64,000 nucleotides of DNA, from contig QNQO01000525.1 of assembly GCA_003290165.1 (NCBI GenBank), forward strand, positions 372,001 to 436,000, in the 5' to 3' direction. Shown piece by piece: positions 46,260 through 56,478 of the stretch. The notes under the pieces are model-generated. The model was not told the origin of the DNA and did no database searches. It was given only the letters and a program-made list of their open reading frames with translations. The number at the start of each line of letters is the position of its first letter. The first letter of the stretch is position 1. This DNA is from Berberis thunbergii. Its lineage: Eukaryota > Streptophyta > Magnoliopsida > Ranunculales > Berberidaceae. A program made the translations under genes and the position numbers.

Positions 46260-47087
46260 TGATGCATCCAAAATCCAAGTTCCAATACGTAAAACCTGCA
46301 AAACAAATTTTAGATTGCCAAAAACCACCTTTTTAGTGGATGAAGGCACTCCAATGCTTAAGTCAATAACTCAGTTGGAGATGGAAATAAAATTGGACAA
46401 AACTCAGTTAAAATTACATACCTTTGTCGAGTGTTCATTTTACCTTTTATAACATTGTTAATTCCCTGCGTGAATTAAGCATATGAGGCGCAACAAGAGC
46501 AAATATTCTCTGTAATAGTCTCCTCCTTTATGGAGATATGTCCTTGGAGGTGTAACTTCCTCCACGACTCTCTTTCTCTGTAATGTTCCTCTTTTAACGG
46601 AGAACTTTATCGGGCCTCGGTTGGGGTGGTTTATTCTAACGGCTATGTTTGGGCTTTATTTTATTGGATTTGCCTTTTTTGGGCTTTATGCACCGGTCTG
46701 GTTTTGGGATACTTGATCCTCGTGATTAGGATTGAAAACCGTAACCGACTAAAACTAAACCAAAACTGAAATAAAACCAAATCGACCAACTATTTTAAAC
46801 ATATTATATTATTTTTATATAAAATATATATTATTTATTATATATATTCAGTTGGTTCGGTTTGGTCAGTTACAATCACATAGAAACTGAAAACCGAATC
46901 GACCACTTCGGTTTTGAATTTTTTTTAAACCAAAATCGAACTGAACCTAAACCGAACTAATCGGTTCGATTTTGATCAGTTCAGTCGGTTTAATCAGTTT
47001 GGTCGATTTTTTGTTCAACCCTACTCGTGATGCATAATTTTTGCCTCGTGTACAAATGTGATGTCGATCTTATTTGATATATCATCA
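46260..47087 (-). repeat. 5' LTR of the Tat-type element, interrupted by a hAT MITE
   Basis: Starts TGATGCATCCAAAATCC and ends TTTGATATATCATCA. It is 828 bp including a 297-bp MITE plus 8-bp duplication, so about 523 bp without them, matching the 517-bp partner. Confidence 0.92.
46727..47023. mobile_element. hAT-type MITE nested in the Tat 5' LTR
   Basis: 297 bp with ends TAGGATTGAAAACCG and, reversed, TAGGGTTGAACAAAAAATCG. A perfect 8-bp duplication CTCGTGAT flanks it (46719-46726 and 47024-47031). The partner LTR at 31120-31135 shows the empty site TTCTCGTGATAGATAATT. The inside is full of alternating AACCGAAC/GGTTCGGTT motifs. Confidence 0.94.
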
Positions 47088-47146
47088 GTTACCATAATAG
47101 TTATTACTCACAATAGAAATAACTTTTACGTATTGCTAATGTGCAG

Positions 47147-47270
47147 TCAAGTTGACATTTCTTAGAACTGAAAGGTTGTTATCATCCATGTTCCATATAG
47201 ACTGAGGAAAGATTTTCACAAGATTCATGTGAAACTTGTTAGAGAGCTTGAGAAGAAGTTCAGTGGAAGG
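47147..47270 (+). pseudogene. RPS7: eS7 (RPS7) pseudogene, next exon with two stops
   Basis: After an AATGTGCAG acceptor, the phase-2 continuation reads VQVDIS, then stop, N, stop, [18 protein letters not shown] and [14 protein letters not shown]. The functional protein has GNRKA where the stops lie, so the TAG (47163-47165) and TGA (47169-47171) replace the codons for G and R. The rest of the exon is well preserved. The following exons (about 100 residues, including RRI-RPPKKG) are not found before 48000, so the gene is also truncated at its 3' end. Confidence 0.9.
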
Positions 47271-47280
47271 GTGCAGTAAG

Positions 47281-49079
47281 AATGATGGTCGTCTTGTTCT
47301 AAACATGTTTAATTAAGCACCAATACCCTTTTACAAGGTATACATACCCTTTTCTTTTCTCCTTTCATTTTATAATATTCCAATCAAAACTCATTTACTT
47401 ACAATATTTCTTAAGCCAAGCATTGACTATAATGTTGCAACTGAAACATTAGACTATTATGTGTCACATATTGGGGAATTTTGATATTTTTTTCCTCCTT
47501 GTCCATTGAATAACAAAGAAGGCTCAAGCAATATGATTAGAAGTCAACAATACCAAGGTTAGATTGAGCAATTTGAATTTTGTGTTACTACTAAGCATTC
47601 CTCAGTTAGGTGTTTCCCAAGTTGATTTCACTTATGTTTAGTTGATTGCTTCATGGTTTGTTATATGTTATTTTAATTGTTATTTCTATGAGTAATTCAT
47701 TGTTATTATCTGTTCAATTTTTAATTTCTTTGTCTCTCTTATGATCAATTGATTGTTTTAATTACTTGCTGATTTTTTGATAGCTTTAGTTTCCATGTTC
47801 TGCCACCAACTTGGTACAGTTAATGCCATTCTTGTTGTGCATATATAATAGCTTGTATTTAGTCTACATAGAACTAGTATTGCTACAAAAAAAAAGAGTA
47901 GAAAACAATCTATCACCAAAGGAGCAATGTCTATTGTACGGATTGAGCTGGGTCGCACAAAGGTTTCTAAATGAGTAGCGTACCAGTGTCTAGCTTGACA
48001 AACATTCTTGTCTGACACTTCGTGAAATGTAACATATTATGAGAATTGATTACTTATCATAAGTTTTATATTGATTATGTGCATCAAAGTATAATTGGTG
48101 AATACAACCCCTTTGCACTGAATCTTCCTTGGTAAGAATTCAAAACTGGAATTAAGATGCATAAGTATGATAAAATTAGTGAAAATAAAATGTTGACTCC
48201 CATAGAGGTATTGTAATTCGGTCCTTGTTTATATGCTTAGGCACATAGTCAGTAATTTATTTGTGGTTCATTGCTTGTAGAATGCATAAAAGAATGAGTT
48301 TTTGGATCTAGAATCTGATTCCCTGATTTCAACTTCATTCTCCATTTCTTTATGGTATTGCTCATTATGGTAGAACGCAACATCAGTTGATGAATTTAGG
48401 TATCTTAATATTTTTACCAGATCTTTGAAAGTCATATCCATCATATATCATACTTCCATTATTAGGTATCTTAATGACTAGCCAAACAGATAACTGAGGT
48501 TTTTTTTTCTCAAAAAGTTGGTAAATGATGTTTCATTTTGCATACTTTTTCTTTCTTCTGTTCTACACACTAATAAATACTGCCATCTACTTATTGAGAA
48601 CGATAAAGCAAAATTGGCCTCATCATTTTTCCGTTTCTTGGAACAAGGAATACACCGAAGACAATGTAAACCAGAAATTTACTTCTAGTTCGAGTTTGGT
48701 GAAGGATTGTTTAATTACTTAGCATTTTAGTTTTCGTAGTTAAAGCATGAAATTATCCTTGTAGAATACTTTGTCTAATCATAATGGTGAACTCCTTTAT
48801 AATATTGACTTTGTTTATTAATTTTTATAAGTTTTTTAACCTTGATTATTTGTTGGTTTTTTCGAAGTCTCAAAGTAAAAGTATATAGTTTGGATGGTGT
48901 AAGAAATTGTGGTTGGTGCAAGTGAGCATGCGTACAGGTTCAAATAGTGTGTATGAGTGTTGTAGAGAAAGAACGATGTGGAGATAGGTGTATGGTGTAT
49001 CGTTGTTGGGGCAAAAGATTTTGAGGGGGGGGGGGGGTACAAATGGGGCACATAGATAATACATATAATTTTTTTATTT
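47281..49079. other. 3' flank of the RPS7 pseudogene, no gene seen
   Basis: AT-rich. I searched for the missing last RPS7 exons and found none. The frames at 47758-48018, 48525-48722 and 48836-49064 have no domain. A 13-G run lies near 49024. Confidence 0.5.
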
Positions 49080-49472
49080 TACCAAACCATTTGATGACAT
49101 GCATTCGGCATCATTGTTCACAATACGACGTCGTGCATTACATGCCCTCAACGATTAGTTAAGTCGTGACCAACACGTCGTTATTCATCAATTACATCTT
49201 TCCCAATGACATTCAAAGCACGTCGTTAATTCATCTTTTTAACAACTTGCCAATGGCATCATTGAATAAACTTACGATGTGCAAATTAAGTCATCGTATA
49301 TATTAGCGAGTCACATAAAACATATGAGGACATGATTTGACGATGCAAAATGCACGTCGTAGAATGCACCACACCTATTACAATCTTTGATTTTTTGACG
49401 TGCGGAGCAACAACTTCATAAGCATTAGAATACGTGCAGTGCACGTCATCATATCCTATATATGTAGTAGTG
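49080..49472 (+). mobile_element. right-end fragment of a CACTA-type element
   Basis: The stretch ends ATATATGTAGTAGTG (reverse complement CACTACTACATATAT), a CACTA-type terminus. Upstream are many ACGTCGT/ACGACG motifs (49125-49440), a subterminal repeat array of a different family from the two complete CACTA elements. No matching left end is seen, so it is truncated. Confidence 0.6.
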
Positions 49473-50380
49473 ACTGGATAGATATATACTTATTAGTGTC
49501 AAAACAAATCCATTACCATTTTGTACAAGGCTACCAATTGAAAAATAAATTAATAGATAAAAAATTTCAACAAGTAGTCTTCATTTTTTATATCAATGAA
49601 GATCTAAAGCTCTTGAATAGAAAATGAGTTAAGCCGATCCATGAACTTCAACACTTATAGAAGACCTATAACCTTACCATAAAAGGTGGCTGACGTGTGG
49701 AAGGTGAATTAAGAAATAATTTAGTGCATGAAGTTAACATTCTTAGTGGATGATATTCATTCTTGATATCATAATTATTATACTTTTAATTTTGGTCTAT
49801 TGGTTTGTATATGAATTATCTCTTATTTATAGTTTTATCTTATGTACATACATTTGAGAGAAAAATAGCCAAATCTCTTAGTGATTTTATTCTGAGCGAT
49901 TATATATCTTGTAACATTTGAAGTTGAAACAAATTTTTAGAATGTGATCGAGATATGTCCACTTTTAAAGTGAAATTTGTAAGAAAGAAGATGATCAAAT
50001 TCTTAATGTAAACTTGAATGAATGATCCCTATGTCTTTTAGTTAATTATTACTAAAGTCATTTGTTGACTTAACAAGGATCGATAAGTTAAAGGAATACA
50101 TTTCTTAAGGCTTATGCAATCAAGTAGGAACTCTCTGAGGTTAAATAAGGAAAAGTTACTTTGACCAAATTTTTTTGAGTCAGACTCCTAAATATCACTA
50201 ATGTTTGTGGGTATCATTTATGAAAATTCTTACAAGACTACAACTCGCCCATTAGGGGAAACTAAGAGGTTCAAAGGGTAATTGCATTTTACTAAATGCA
50301 ATGGTGATTCCTACCAAGTTAATTACTTTTATTCTTGTTTGCTTGAAAACAAGCAAAATGTAGTTTTTTTTTTTTTTTTT

Positions 50381-50411
<31 letters not shown>

Positions 50412-50556
50412 GGGGGGGACATATTAAGCCTCTAATTCTATTTCGTTATTTTCAATTAATAAATAAAATTTTCTCATTACGTGTACTTTGTTTACAATGC
50501 AGAAATTCAAGTGTTAATCATCAAATACACACAAATGGATACAATAGCATGTGAAA
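49473..50556. other. intergenic with a T-run/G-run junction
   Basis: AT-rich with no gene. At 50364-50418 there are 27 T followed by 28 G, then ACATATTAAG. The text after the G-run resembles that after the Athila G-run at 25793 (CATATTTAAG), so this may be another polypurine tract, but it is also a classic site of assembly error. Confidence 0.45.
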
Positions 50557-50559
50557 AGT

Positions 50560-50860
50560 CACTACTACAAATATAGCTTGCATAGCGCTTAAAAATAGGC
50601 TTAGATAGCGCTTTTTAGCGCTATGCAAGGCGCGTACTTGAATAGCGCTTCGTTAGATAGCGCTTTATTAAGCGCTATGTAAGCGCTAATTTTTTTTTAA
50701 ATTAGCTTGCATAGCGCTTTATTAAGCGCTATGTAAGCGCTAATTTTTTTTTAAATTAGCTTGCATAGCGCTTTTATGAGCGCTATTTAATTTTGTTGAT
50801 TTTTTTTTATTTTTATTTTTATTTTTTTTAATTAGCTTCTAAAGCGCTATTTAATTTCGG
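50560..50860. repeat. left terminal and subterminal repeats of the second CACTA
   Basis: CACTACTACAAATATAGCTT, then repeated TAGCGCTTTATTAAGCGCTA and relatives. A block of about 60 bp (GCTTGCATAGCGCTTTATTA and following) is duplicated in tandem around 50640-50760. Confidence 0.9.
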
Positions 50861-51019
50861 TGAATTTTTTTATAACTACCATATAATATTTTTTATATAA
50901 TATTTAATATAATAATGACAACGTTCAATCAATCAATAAAAACACAACATGATAACTAACTGTTTCTCATTCATTCAAAATATAATTTAAGCATTCATAC
51001 AAAATTGTTAATATGCTAT

Positions 51020-51215
51020 CATATATATACACCAACTTTTTTGGCCACGAAATGAAATGGCCAACAGCTTCTCCTACAGTCCTAACTTCGTCTGTACATT
51101 GCGGCACCGCTGAATGTTTCTCAGATTCTACCGCCACTTCAAATTGTATCCTCGCATAACCTGAAATTGCATCATGGCATTGTATAAGTATAACAACACA
51201 CACACACTAAGTCGG
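51020..51215 (-). pseudogene. transposon ORF relic (plant En/Spm-associated domain)
   Basis: The minus-strand text CHDAISGYARIQFEVAVESE and VGEAVGHFISWPKKLV resembles a domain found in plant CACTA-associated ORFs (GYARVQV...VGDAVGSFVAWPK pattern). It is the only piece in this element that looks like its own gene. Short and incomplete. Confidence 0.5.
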
Positions 51216-51412
51216 TATATAAATCTTAACCTGAAATACAAGAACACCTATTACTGCTACTATATATATGCAAACCACTGCCAAACACAAAGGGTTTTGT
51301 ATCAGTAAGATAAATGTAAATGACTAAAGGTCCAACTATATTTCTTGATAGCACCCTTCTCAACTAATATATATATATAGTAGCAGTAATAGGTGTGGAA
51401 CTTACCCCAGAA

Positions 51413-51715
51413 TAACCAATTCCAACGAGCTCAAGAACTCCGGGAACTAAAGGAAGCCTATCAATGGCCTGCATAAACAGAATGCACAAATTAAACTTTC
51501 GTTCAATAAATATCATACAAGCTATCAATAACTCTTAAGCTCGCATATAACAGATATGATCAGTATTAATCTTTTAACTGCAATGAAATCTGAAGGGCAG
51601 TAAATATTAGAAAGATTTTATGCTCACAGAAATCATCCTGTAGAGCCCCATAGAGCAACTCCACCAGCAACTACAAGTGAAGTCGTGGCATACTTGTCTT
51701 CCATCTTGTCCCACT
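51413..51715 (-). pseudogene. captured CURT1-like (curvature thylakoid 1) fragment
   Basis: Two minus-strand exons. The first (51640-51715) reads QWDKMEDKYATTSLVVAGG, then VALWGSTG. The second (51413-51473) reads AIDRLPLVPGVLELVGIGYS G with a GTAAG donor and an AG acceptor. This is the helix and first membrane segment of CURT1 proteins, which bend thylakoid membranes (usual text: AIDRLPLVPGVLELVGIGYT). The transit peptide and second membrane helix are missing. A degraded duplicate of the first exon lies at 52985-53050. Confidence 0.83.
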
Positions 51716-51817
51716 GCAAAAACAATCAGAAAACTAAACTAATAACACTATTGTTTAACACAAATAATGTCAACATTTTACTAATCCAACTTTTAAGTTC
51801 CAAAACCTTTCAACTTT

Positions 51818-52035
51818 CTATCTGCTGTTTTTCTCCAGATTCATCCCCCAATTGCAAAATGACAGTTGGATAATTCTGATAATAAGGTAAGCCTTGCATA
51901 GGGTAGGGATGATAGACTGGTGGCACACCAGGCGGTCATTGAGGATACATTGGATGCTGTGGAAATTGGCCTTGAAAATAGTCCTGATTGCTTGCTGGTA
52001 CTTGGGCATCCAATGGAGGTTTTCCATCTAACCAA
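51818..52035 (-). pseudogene. captured CIP7-like fragment (proline/tyrosine-rich exon)
   Basis: The minus strand reads KPPLDAQVPASNQDYFQGQF, PQHPMYPQ, a TGA, then PPGVPPVYHPYPMQGLPYYQ NY. The YPMQGMPYYQNY string is typical of COP1-interacting protein 7 (CIP7)-related proteins, nuclear factors of light signalling. The in-frame TGA sits where W would fit. Confidence 0.72.
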
Positions 52036-52591
52036 ATATAAAAGTAAATAAAGTTCTTAGTTGCAATTAATTATCTTTTTTCCCCCTGGATAATTGAAGT
52101 TGCTCGAACTCAATTAAGGAAAAGAACAAAACAGTGCATGGCCCAATTTACATTATTATACTTTGTGTTTTATAGATGTAGTGTACAATGGTTTCAAAAT
52201 ATGGATATATTTCTAAGCCAAAGATGTGATGGTGTAATTTGTACTAGACCAATAATTTGTTTCCTTCATGGCATACTTCTCCAATGGGAGTGCTACATGC
52301 AATGGTTGTATTAAACATGGATATGTTTCTAAATGAGGGAAGAGAAAGAATAATATTGACTATCAATTAAGAATTGTTAAAGGCGAAGAGATTAAGAACT
52401 TGTCGTACTGTTAACACAAAAAATTTCTATTCTACCAGCTAATTCCTCCAAAGGAAATACTTTAATAATTTCTAATGACATTTTGTTATGGGCTTCCCAG
52501 AGCTTTCAGAGGTTTAGTCCATGTTGAAATATGGGTCACGTAAAAGAAATGTAAATAATCACTATGTGCCTCCAAAGATCAGAGCTTATAC

Positions 52592-52745
52592 CTGTGCTAC
52601 CATTATTGGCCGCCTTCCCATTACCATCAACTTCCAATTCAGAAATGGACCTAGGCCATGCTTCCTTTAGATCATTCTTTGTCTCAACATTCATTGCAGA
52701 GAAATCTGACCGACTGGACATTGCTTCAGCTGACTCAATATCAAG
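52592..52745 (-). pseudogene. captured CIP7-like fragment (acidic/serine exon)
   Basis: The minus strand reads DIESAEAMSSRSDFSAMNVE, TKNDLKEAWPRSISELEVDG and NGKAANNGSTG, then a GTATAAG donor. The composition and the link to neighbouring CIP7-like exons support the same source. Identity is less certain than for the other pieces. Confidence 0.5.
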
Positions 52746-52984
52746 CAATTATGAGAAGGGACAAAAAAATATCTTGTTGTTTCTTAAGCAATTATGATTT
52801 CTATGGACCTCCCAATAGGAACCCAAAATGAAACCTATTTGGAGTTTTGCCCATTTAGTAGAGAAAAAAAATCATCTTGCAGAAGTCACCAATTTACCCA
52901 AAAAGGGAACTACGAATCCAACAAAAGTCACCAATCTACTATGAAATAATCAAGAGCATACTCTCCAATTTACCAGTTTAAATG

Positions 52985-53060
52985 TGAGAAATCATCCCTG
53001 TAGAGCCCCATAGAGCAACTCAACTAGCAACTACAAGTGAAGTCGTGGCATACACATTAA
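52985..53060 (-). repeat. duplicate of the captured CURT1-like exon
   Basis: TGTAGAGCCCCATAGAGCAA and CAACTACAAGTGAAGTCGTG occur here and at 51640-51690. It is an internal duplication within the element, missing the rest of the exon. Confidence 0.85.
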
Positions 53061-53159
53061 ATGAATAAATACACAAATATGTGGCATTGAAAATGCAGTT
53101 AGTGGCCAAGAATTGAAAGAAATGTACAAGTAGTAGGGAGTTTTCGATTGGTACTTTAC

Positions 53160-53330
53160 CTCAAGTTATGAAGAAACACCATAGGGAAGAAGTGCAGCAG
53201 CTGTGATCCTTCCTTCCTCGTTCAATATGTTGAAAGTAGATGATGCATTTCTCTGGACAATCAGAGAGAAAAGGAAACAATTCAGGATATGTCATAAGGC
53301 CCTCCTTTTGTCAATACTTCCTTGAAATCA
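53160..53330 (-). pseudogene. exon-like piece of unidentified origin
   Basis: The minus strand reads RNASSTFNILNEEGRITAAA, then LLPYGVSS, after an acceptor-like TTGTCCAG. It looks coding but I do not recognise the family. Confidence 0.4.
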
Positions 53331-53390
53331 AAGCTTAGAAAATGAAACAGTGTTCAAACACCCAAAATGAGGGTAGTGCAAACACACAAA

Positions 53391-53675
53391 CCTCTTCGGC
53401 AAGCTTGTGCAGCTTCAGCATCAGCTTCTGCTTCCTCTGCCTCCCTTGCTGCCTGTTCAGCTTCTGCAATGGCAGCTTCTGCTTCTGCAACTGCTCGGGC
53501 AGCAGCTTCCTGTGGAGTCATAGTCCTCATTTTTGCAAGTTCTGCATCGATTTGGGATTTTGTAACTTCCATTCTACGAAAATCCTGCTGCCTTCCTACC
53601 AGGACTGGCATTGTACTACTTCCTCTGGCTTCTGACAAAGCCCTACTTGGTGTAATCCTGTAGTTTCTATTTACC
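53391..53675 (-). pseudogene. captured TRB / single-Myb-histone fragment
   Basis: The exon follows an acceptor TTGAACAG and reads NRNYRITPSRALSEARGSST, KSQIDAELAKMRTMTPQEAA, ARAVAEAEAAIAEAEQAARE and AEEAEADAEAAQA before a GT. The alanine-glutamate coiled coil after TPQEAA is the C-terminal signature of telomere repeat-binding (TRB) proteins, which bind telomeric and promoter DNA through a Myb domain. The Myb and H1/H5 domains are not in this fragment. Confidence 0.82.
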
Positions 53676-54306
53676 TGTTCAAACAAAGGGCAGCAAAATG
53701 ATCTTCAAATATTGAAAATTTAAACAACATGAGAAATCCAAAATTTTAATAGAACAGAGAAATTGCGTACAGATAAGCAATGCATGCATCCTTGTAGTTA
53801 TTTTTTATGCAACTTTTCCATTTTCAGTTTGAACGATAGATTGAACACACAAGACCTGACATACCGTACAAAATTTTAATTTTAATTTTTGTTCACATTA
53901 TTTCATCTTCAGAAAATGGTCAAGGAATTTTTTTGTTCTTTACATCACTGTTGTAAGAAAACATTCTTATGCATTTCCCCTTCTCTTATTTTAGCTATCA
54001 ATGCATGCAACTGCATATTCAGTATCTCTAGATTTGCTTGAAATAGACGAGGCCTAGTCACAACACATCAAACAAAGCCTCGCACGAAGACTTATTACAA
54101 CAAAGGCTTACACCTTTTGTAAGCTTCAACACTAAGGTGTGTCTTTTTTGTGGTATATTTCCCTGTTGCAACAGAACCGAAGAAGAATTATTAGCAGATG
54201 ACTCACAAATTTCAAAACATAACGGTAAAGGCCAAATCAAATCTAAAACAATAGTGAAGATGACCCAAAAAAACAGAGAGAGAGAACATAAAGGAGCACA
54301 ACTTAC

Positions 54307-54459
54307 ATTAGACGTGTGGCCCCGAAACTTTCACCAAATGATATCAAGTCCTCTATGTGATCCATGTCGAAACTGGCAGCTACAGCACGTGCAAAGGCCA
54401 TGCCTTGCTCTTTCTGTAGTACAATTTTGCGAGTCTCTAAAACTTTCAACAGCTGAACT
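54307..54459 (-). pseudogene. captured CIP7-like fragment (conserved N-terminal exon)
   Basis: The minus strand reads VQLLKVLETRKIVLQKEQGM, AFARAVAASFDMDHIEDLIS and FGESFGATRLM, then GTAAGT. The usual CIP7-family text is LLETRKTVLRKEQGMAFARA, so the match is close. It is the first captured exon in the direction of transcription. Confidence 0.85.
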
Positions 54460-54479
54460 CTAACAAGATAAATGCACAC

Positions 54480-55850
54480 TGAATAAGATTTACAACCCCA
54501 TGAAAGTGCCTCATCATGTATAGCAAAGAACCTATCACATTTGAATTATCACATTACAACTTAAATAATGTTCCCCCGGCGCCATACTTGCTTTCCAAGA
54601 GCATCTCCAATGGATAGCAGTAGCACAAACAATGTATGCAGGTATACACAAAGATATCTAATTGATTTCATGTTTATGGCTATCTAATTGATTTCATATT
54701 TTAGTTATATAGATATGGTTTTCACTGACCCCACAGAAGAGCAGATGTTTAAAATTTACTTCCTTGTTGCAAAGATACACAAAGAGACATCTTCATAAAC
54801 GCAAGGAGTGACTTTTGACACCTAGGCTACACTTGGTTCCACCGTAACTGTGGAATGTTTTCACAGGAAAATCTTTAAATATAGGCAGGATTGTACACCT
54901 CTGGAACATACCTTGTTTTCTCACACCTCCCACAATAAATGAATTTCACATGGGGATGATAAAACAATGGATATTCACTAGTCATATGATAAAAAAGACA
55001 CTAGTTCCCTCACAAATTTGGATGTACAAACAAGACTATATTTTCCTATCAAAGACCCCTCAGTGGTCTTGAATAAACAAGTAACTTAAGTTGCAATATC
55101 TATATCAATAACACTGCTAAAAATTGCTTACACCTATGTATGATTTATGAATTTTATTACATGATCAGTTGTTCAGTGACTGCTACTATATATGTTGTTT
55201 CGAACTTAATAGCATCTGGATACCAAGGAATCTAAATCAGTAGGAAGCTGAAGGTAGATATTAAATCATGTTATTTATTACAAAGTTTAAAGAGAAAATT
55301 TTACCAACCAGTAAGTGAGACACACAAACAATGAAGTTCGAGTTACCAAAAATTAAAGTTGGAATTGTTATATTCTTTCGTAATCATAGTGTGGTCCATA
55401 CTTTGAATTTTCCTCCTTCAAAGTAGATCTGTTAGACTCAGATTGATGCGCTCCAGGCTACCATAAACCCAAAGAAACGAAAATCAGGATACAAGTAAAA
55501 GAATCATAATATGAGTGAATAAACTCATACCTAGATGATATCAAACAGTCCTCTGCTCCTCAAATCATGCTTCACTTCATTCCCATTCTCTCCTTCTCCT
55601 CTTCCATCCTTCAAGTCTGTTTCACAAAAAATCACAAATTTAAGCACCATAATCAAAGTCCATTGTCAATTTCATAAAAATAAACCAAAACAATCAAACC
55701 CCATGTAAACATAAACATGATTCAATTTCGTTTCAGAAAATCAAAAAATTAGGGCACAAAAGGCAAATCAAAACCAAACTAATGAAAACCCATTCAAAAT
55801 CAAAGCATGCTTAACCAACCCGGTTCTAAAGATATAAACTTGAAACAAAA
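54480..55850. other. non-coding interior of the second CACTA
   Basis: AT-rich, no recognised exon except a short acidic piece DLKDGRGEGENGNEVKHDLR on the minus strand near 55560-55620, which may be another captured fragment. Confidence 0.4.
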
Positions 55851-55859
55851 TACCCAGAT

Positions 55860-56050
55860 TTAAATGAGCTTCCGACTCCTCGGTTCCTCGCCTCCTCGCC
55901 TCCTCTGGTTCCTCGCCTGAGTCGCCTCCTTCCTCGGTTCCTCGCCTCCTCTGGTTCCTCGCCTCCTTCCTCGGTTCCTCCCCTCCTCGCCTCCTCTGGT
56001 TCCTCGATCGCCTCCTCGCCTCGGTTCCTTGCCTCCTCGCCTCATCGCCT
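55860..56050. repeat. CCTCGCCTCCTC simple-sequence array
   Basis: Imperfect repeats of GTTCCTCGCCTCCTC and related units. It gives an open frame on the minus strand (arginine-glycine-glutamate-rich) that I take to be a by-product. It lies in the transcriptional upstream part of the element. Confidence 0.75.
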
Positions 56051-56189
56051 CTGTGGTTTGGAAATGGGAATTCTTAATGTCGAGGAAACCAAAATCTGAA
56101 AAAATGAAAAAATGAGAGCTTGTGATCTTAACCGTTCGATCATATCAAGATCTGAAACAATGAGATTTAACTTGATATTTGATCAAAAT

Positions 56190-56475
56190 CGAAGCGCTAT
56201 CCTAAATGGAAGTAGCATAGCGCTTCGAAAGCGCTATGCAAGCACTTTAAAAGCGCTATGGTAGCTTCGGTAACGTTTTTTCGCATAGCGTTTTTTAAAG
56301 CGCTATCTAAGACATAACTAAGATAGCACTTAACTGAAAAAAAGAATTAAAAGCTATTGTAGCGTTTTTTTTTTTTTTTTAAAGACAAATAAGCGCTATC
56401 CTAGTGCCCACTTGGATAGCTCTTTAAAAAAGCGCTATCTAAGTGGCGTTACCTAAGCTAATATTTGTAGTAGTG
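56190..56475. repeat. right subterminal and terminal repeats of the second CACTA
   Basis: AGCGCTATGCAAGCACTTTA and similar palindromes, with the terminus AATATTTGTAGTAGTG. Confidence 0.9.
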
Positions 56476-56478
56476 AGT

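Larger units (their letters stand above)
30674..47087 (-). mobile_element. Tat-type gypsy retrotransposon with nested insertions, pol deleted
   Basis: LTRs at 30674-31190 and 46260-47087 share ends TGATGC...TATCATCA. A perfect 5-bp duplication GTTAC flanks the whole unit (30669-30673 and 47088-47092). It lies in an intron of the RPS7 pseudogene. Gag is on the minus strand at 43560-46350, so the right LTR is the 5' one. Pol is absent. An antisense gene (plus strand, 39601-42190) and a 69-bp tandem repeat (42700-43300) lie toward the 3' LTR, as reported for Tat-lineage elements. Three later insertions are nested in it: a CACTA at 31246-39427 and hAT MITEs at 43686-44334 and 46727-47023. Without them it is about 7.3 kb. 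LTR divergence is substantial, so it is an old insertion. Confidence 0.92.
50560..56475 (-). mobile_element. second gene-capturing CACTA transposon (Pack-CACTA)
   Basis: Inverted ends CACTACTACAAATAT (50560-50574; right end ATATTTGTAGTAGTG to 56475), with a 3-bp duplication AGT on both sides (50557-50559, 56476-56478). The subterminal arrays are built from AGCGCTATGCAAGCGCT-like palindromes (50580-50850 and 56190-56450), different from those of the first element. Inside, minus-strand exons match at least three host gene families: a CIP7-like gene (54307-54459, 52592-52745, 51818-52035), a TRB/single-Myb-histone gene (53391-53675) and a CURT1-like gene (51640-51715, 51413-51473, with a duplicate at 52985-53050). 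Near the left end is a transposon-derived ORF relic (51020-51215). No full transposase is present. Confidence 0.92.

Noticed and set aside
55860..56045. Arginine/glycine-rich small protein
   Set aside because: It is a translation of a CCTCGCCTCCTC simple repeat.
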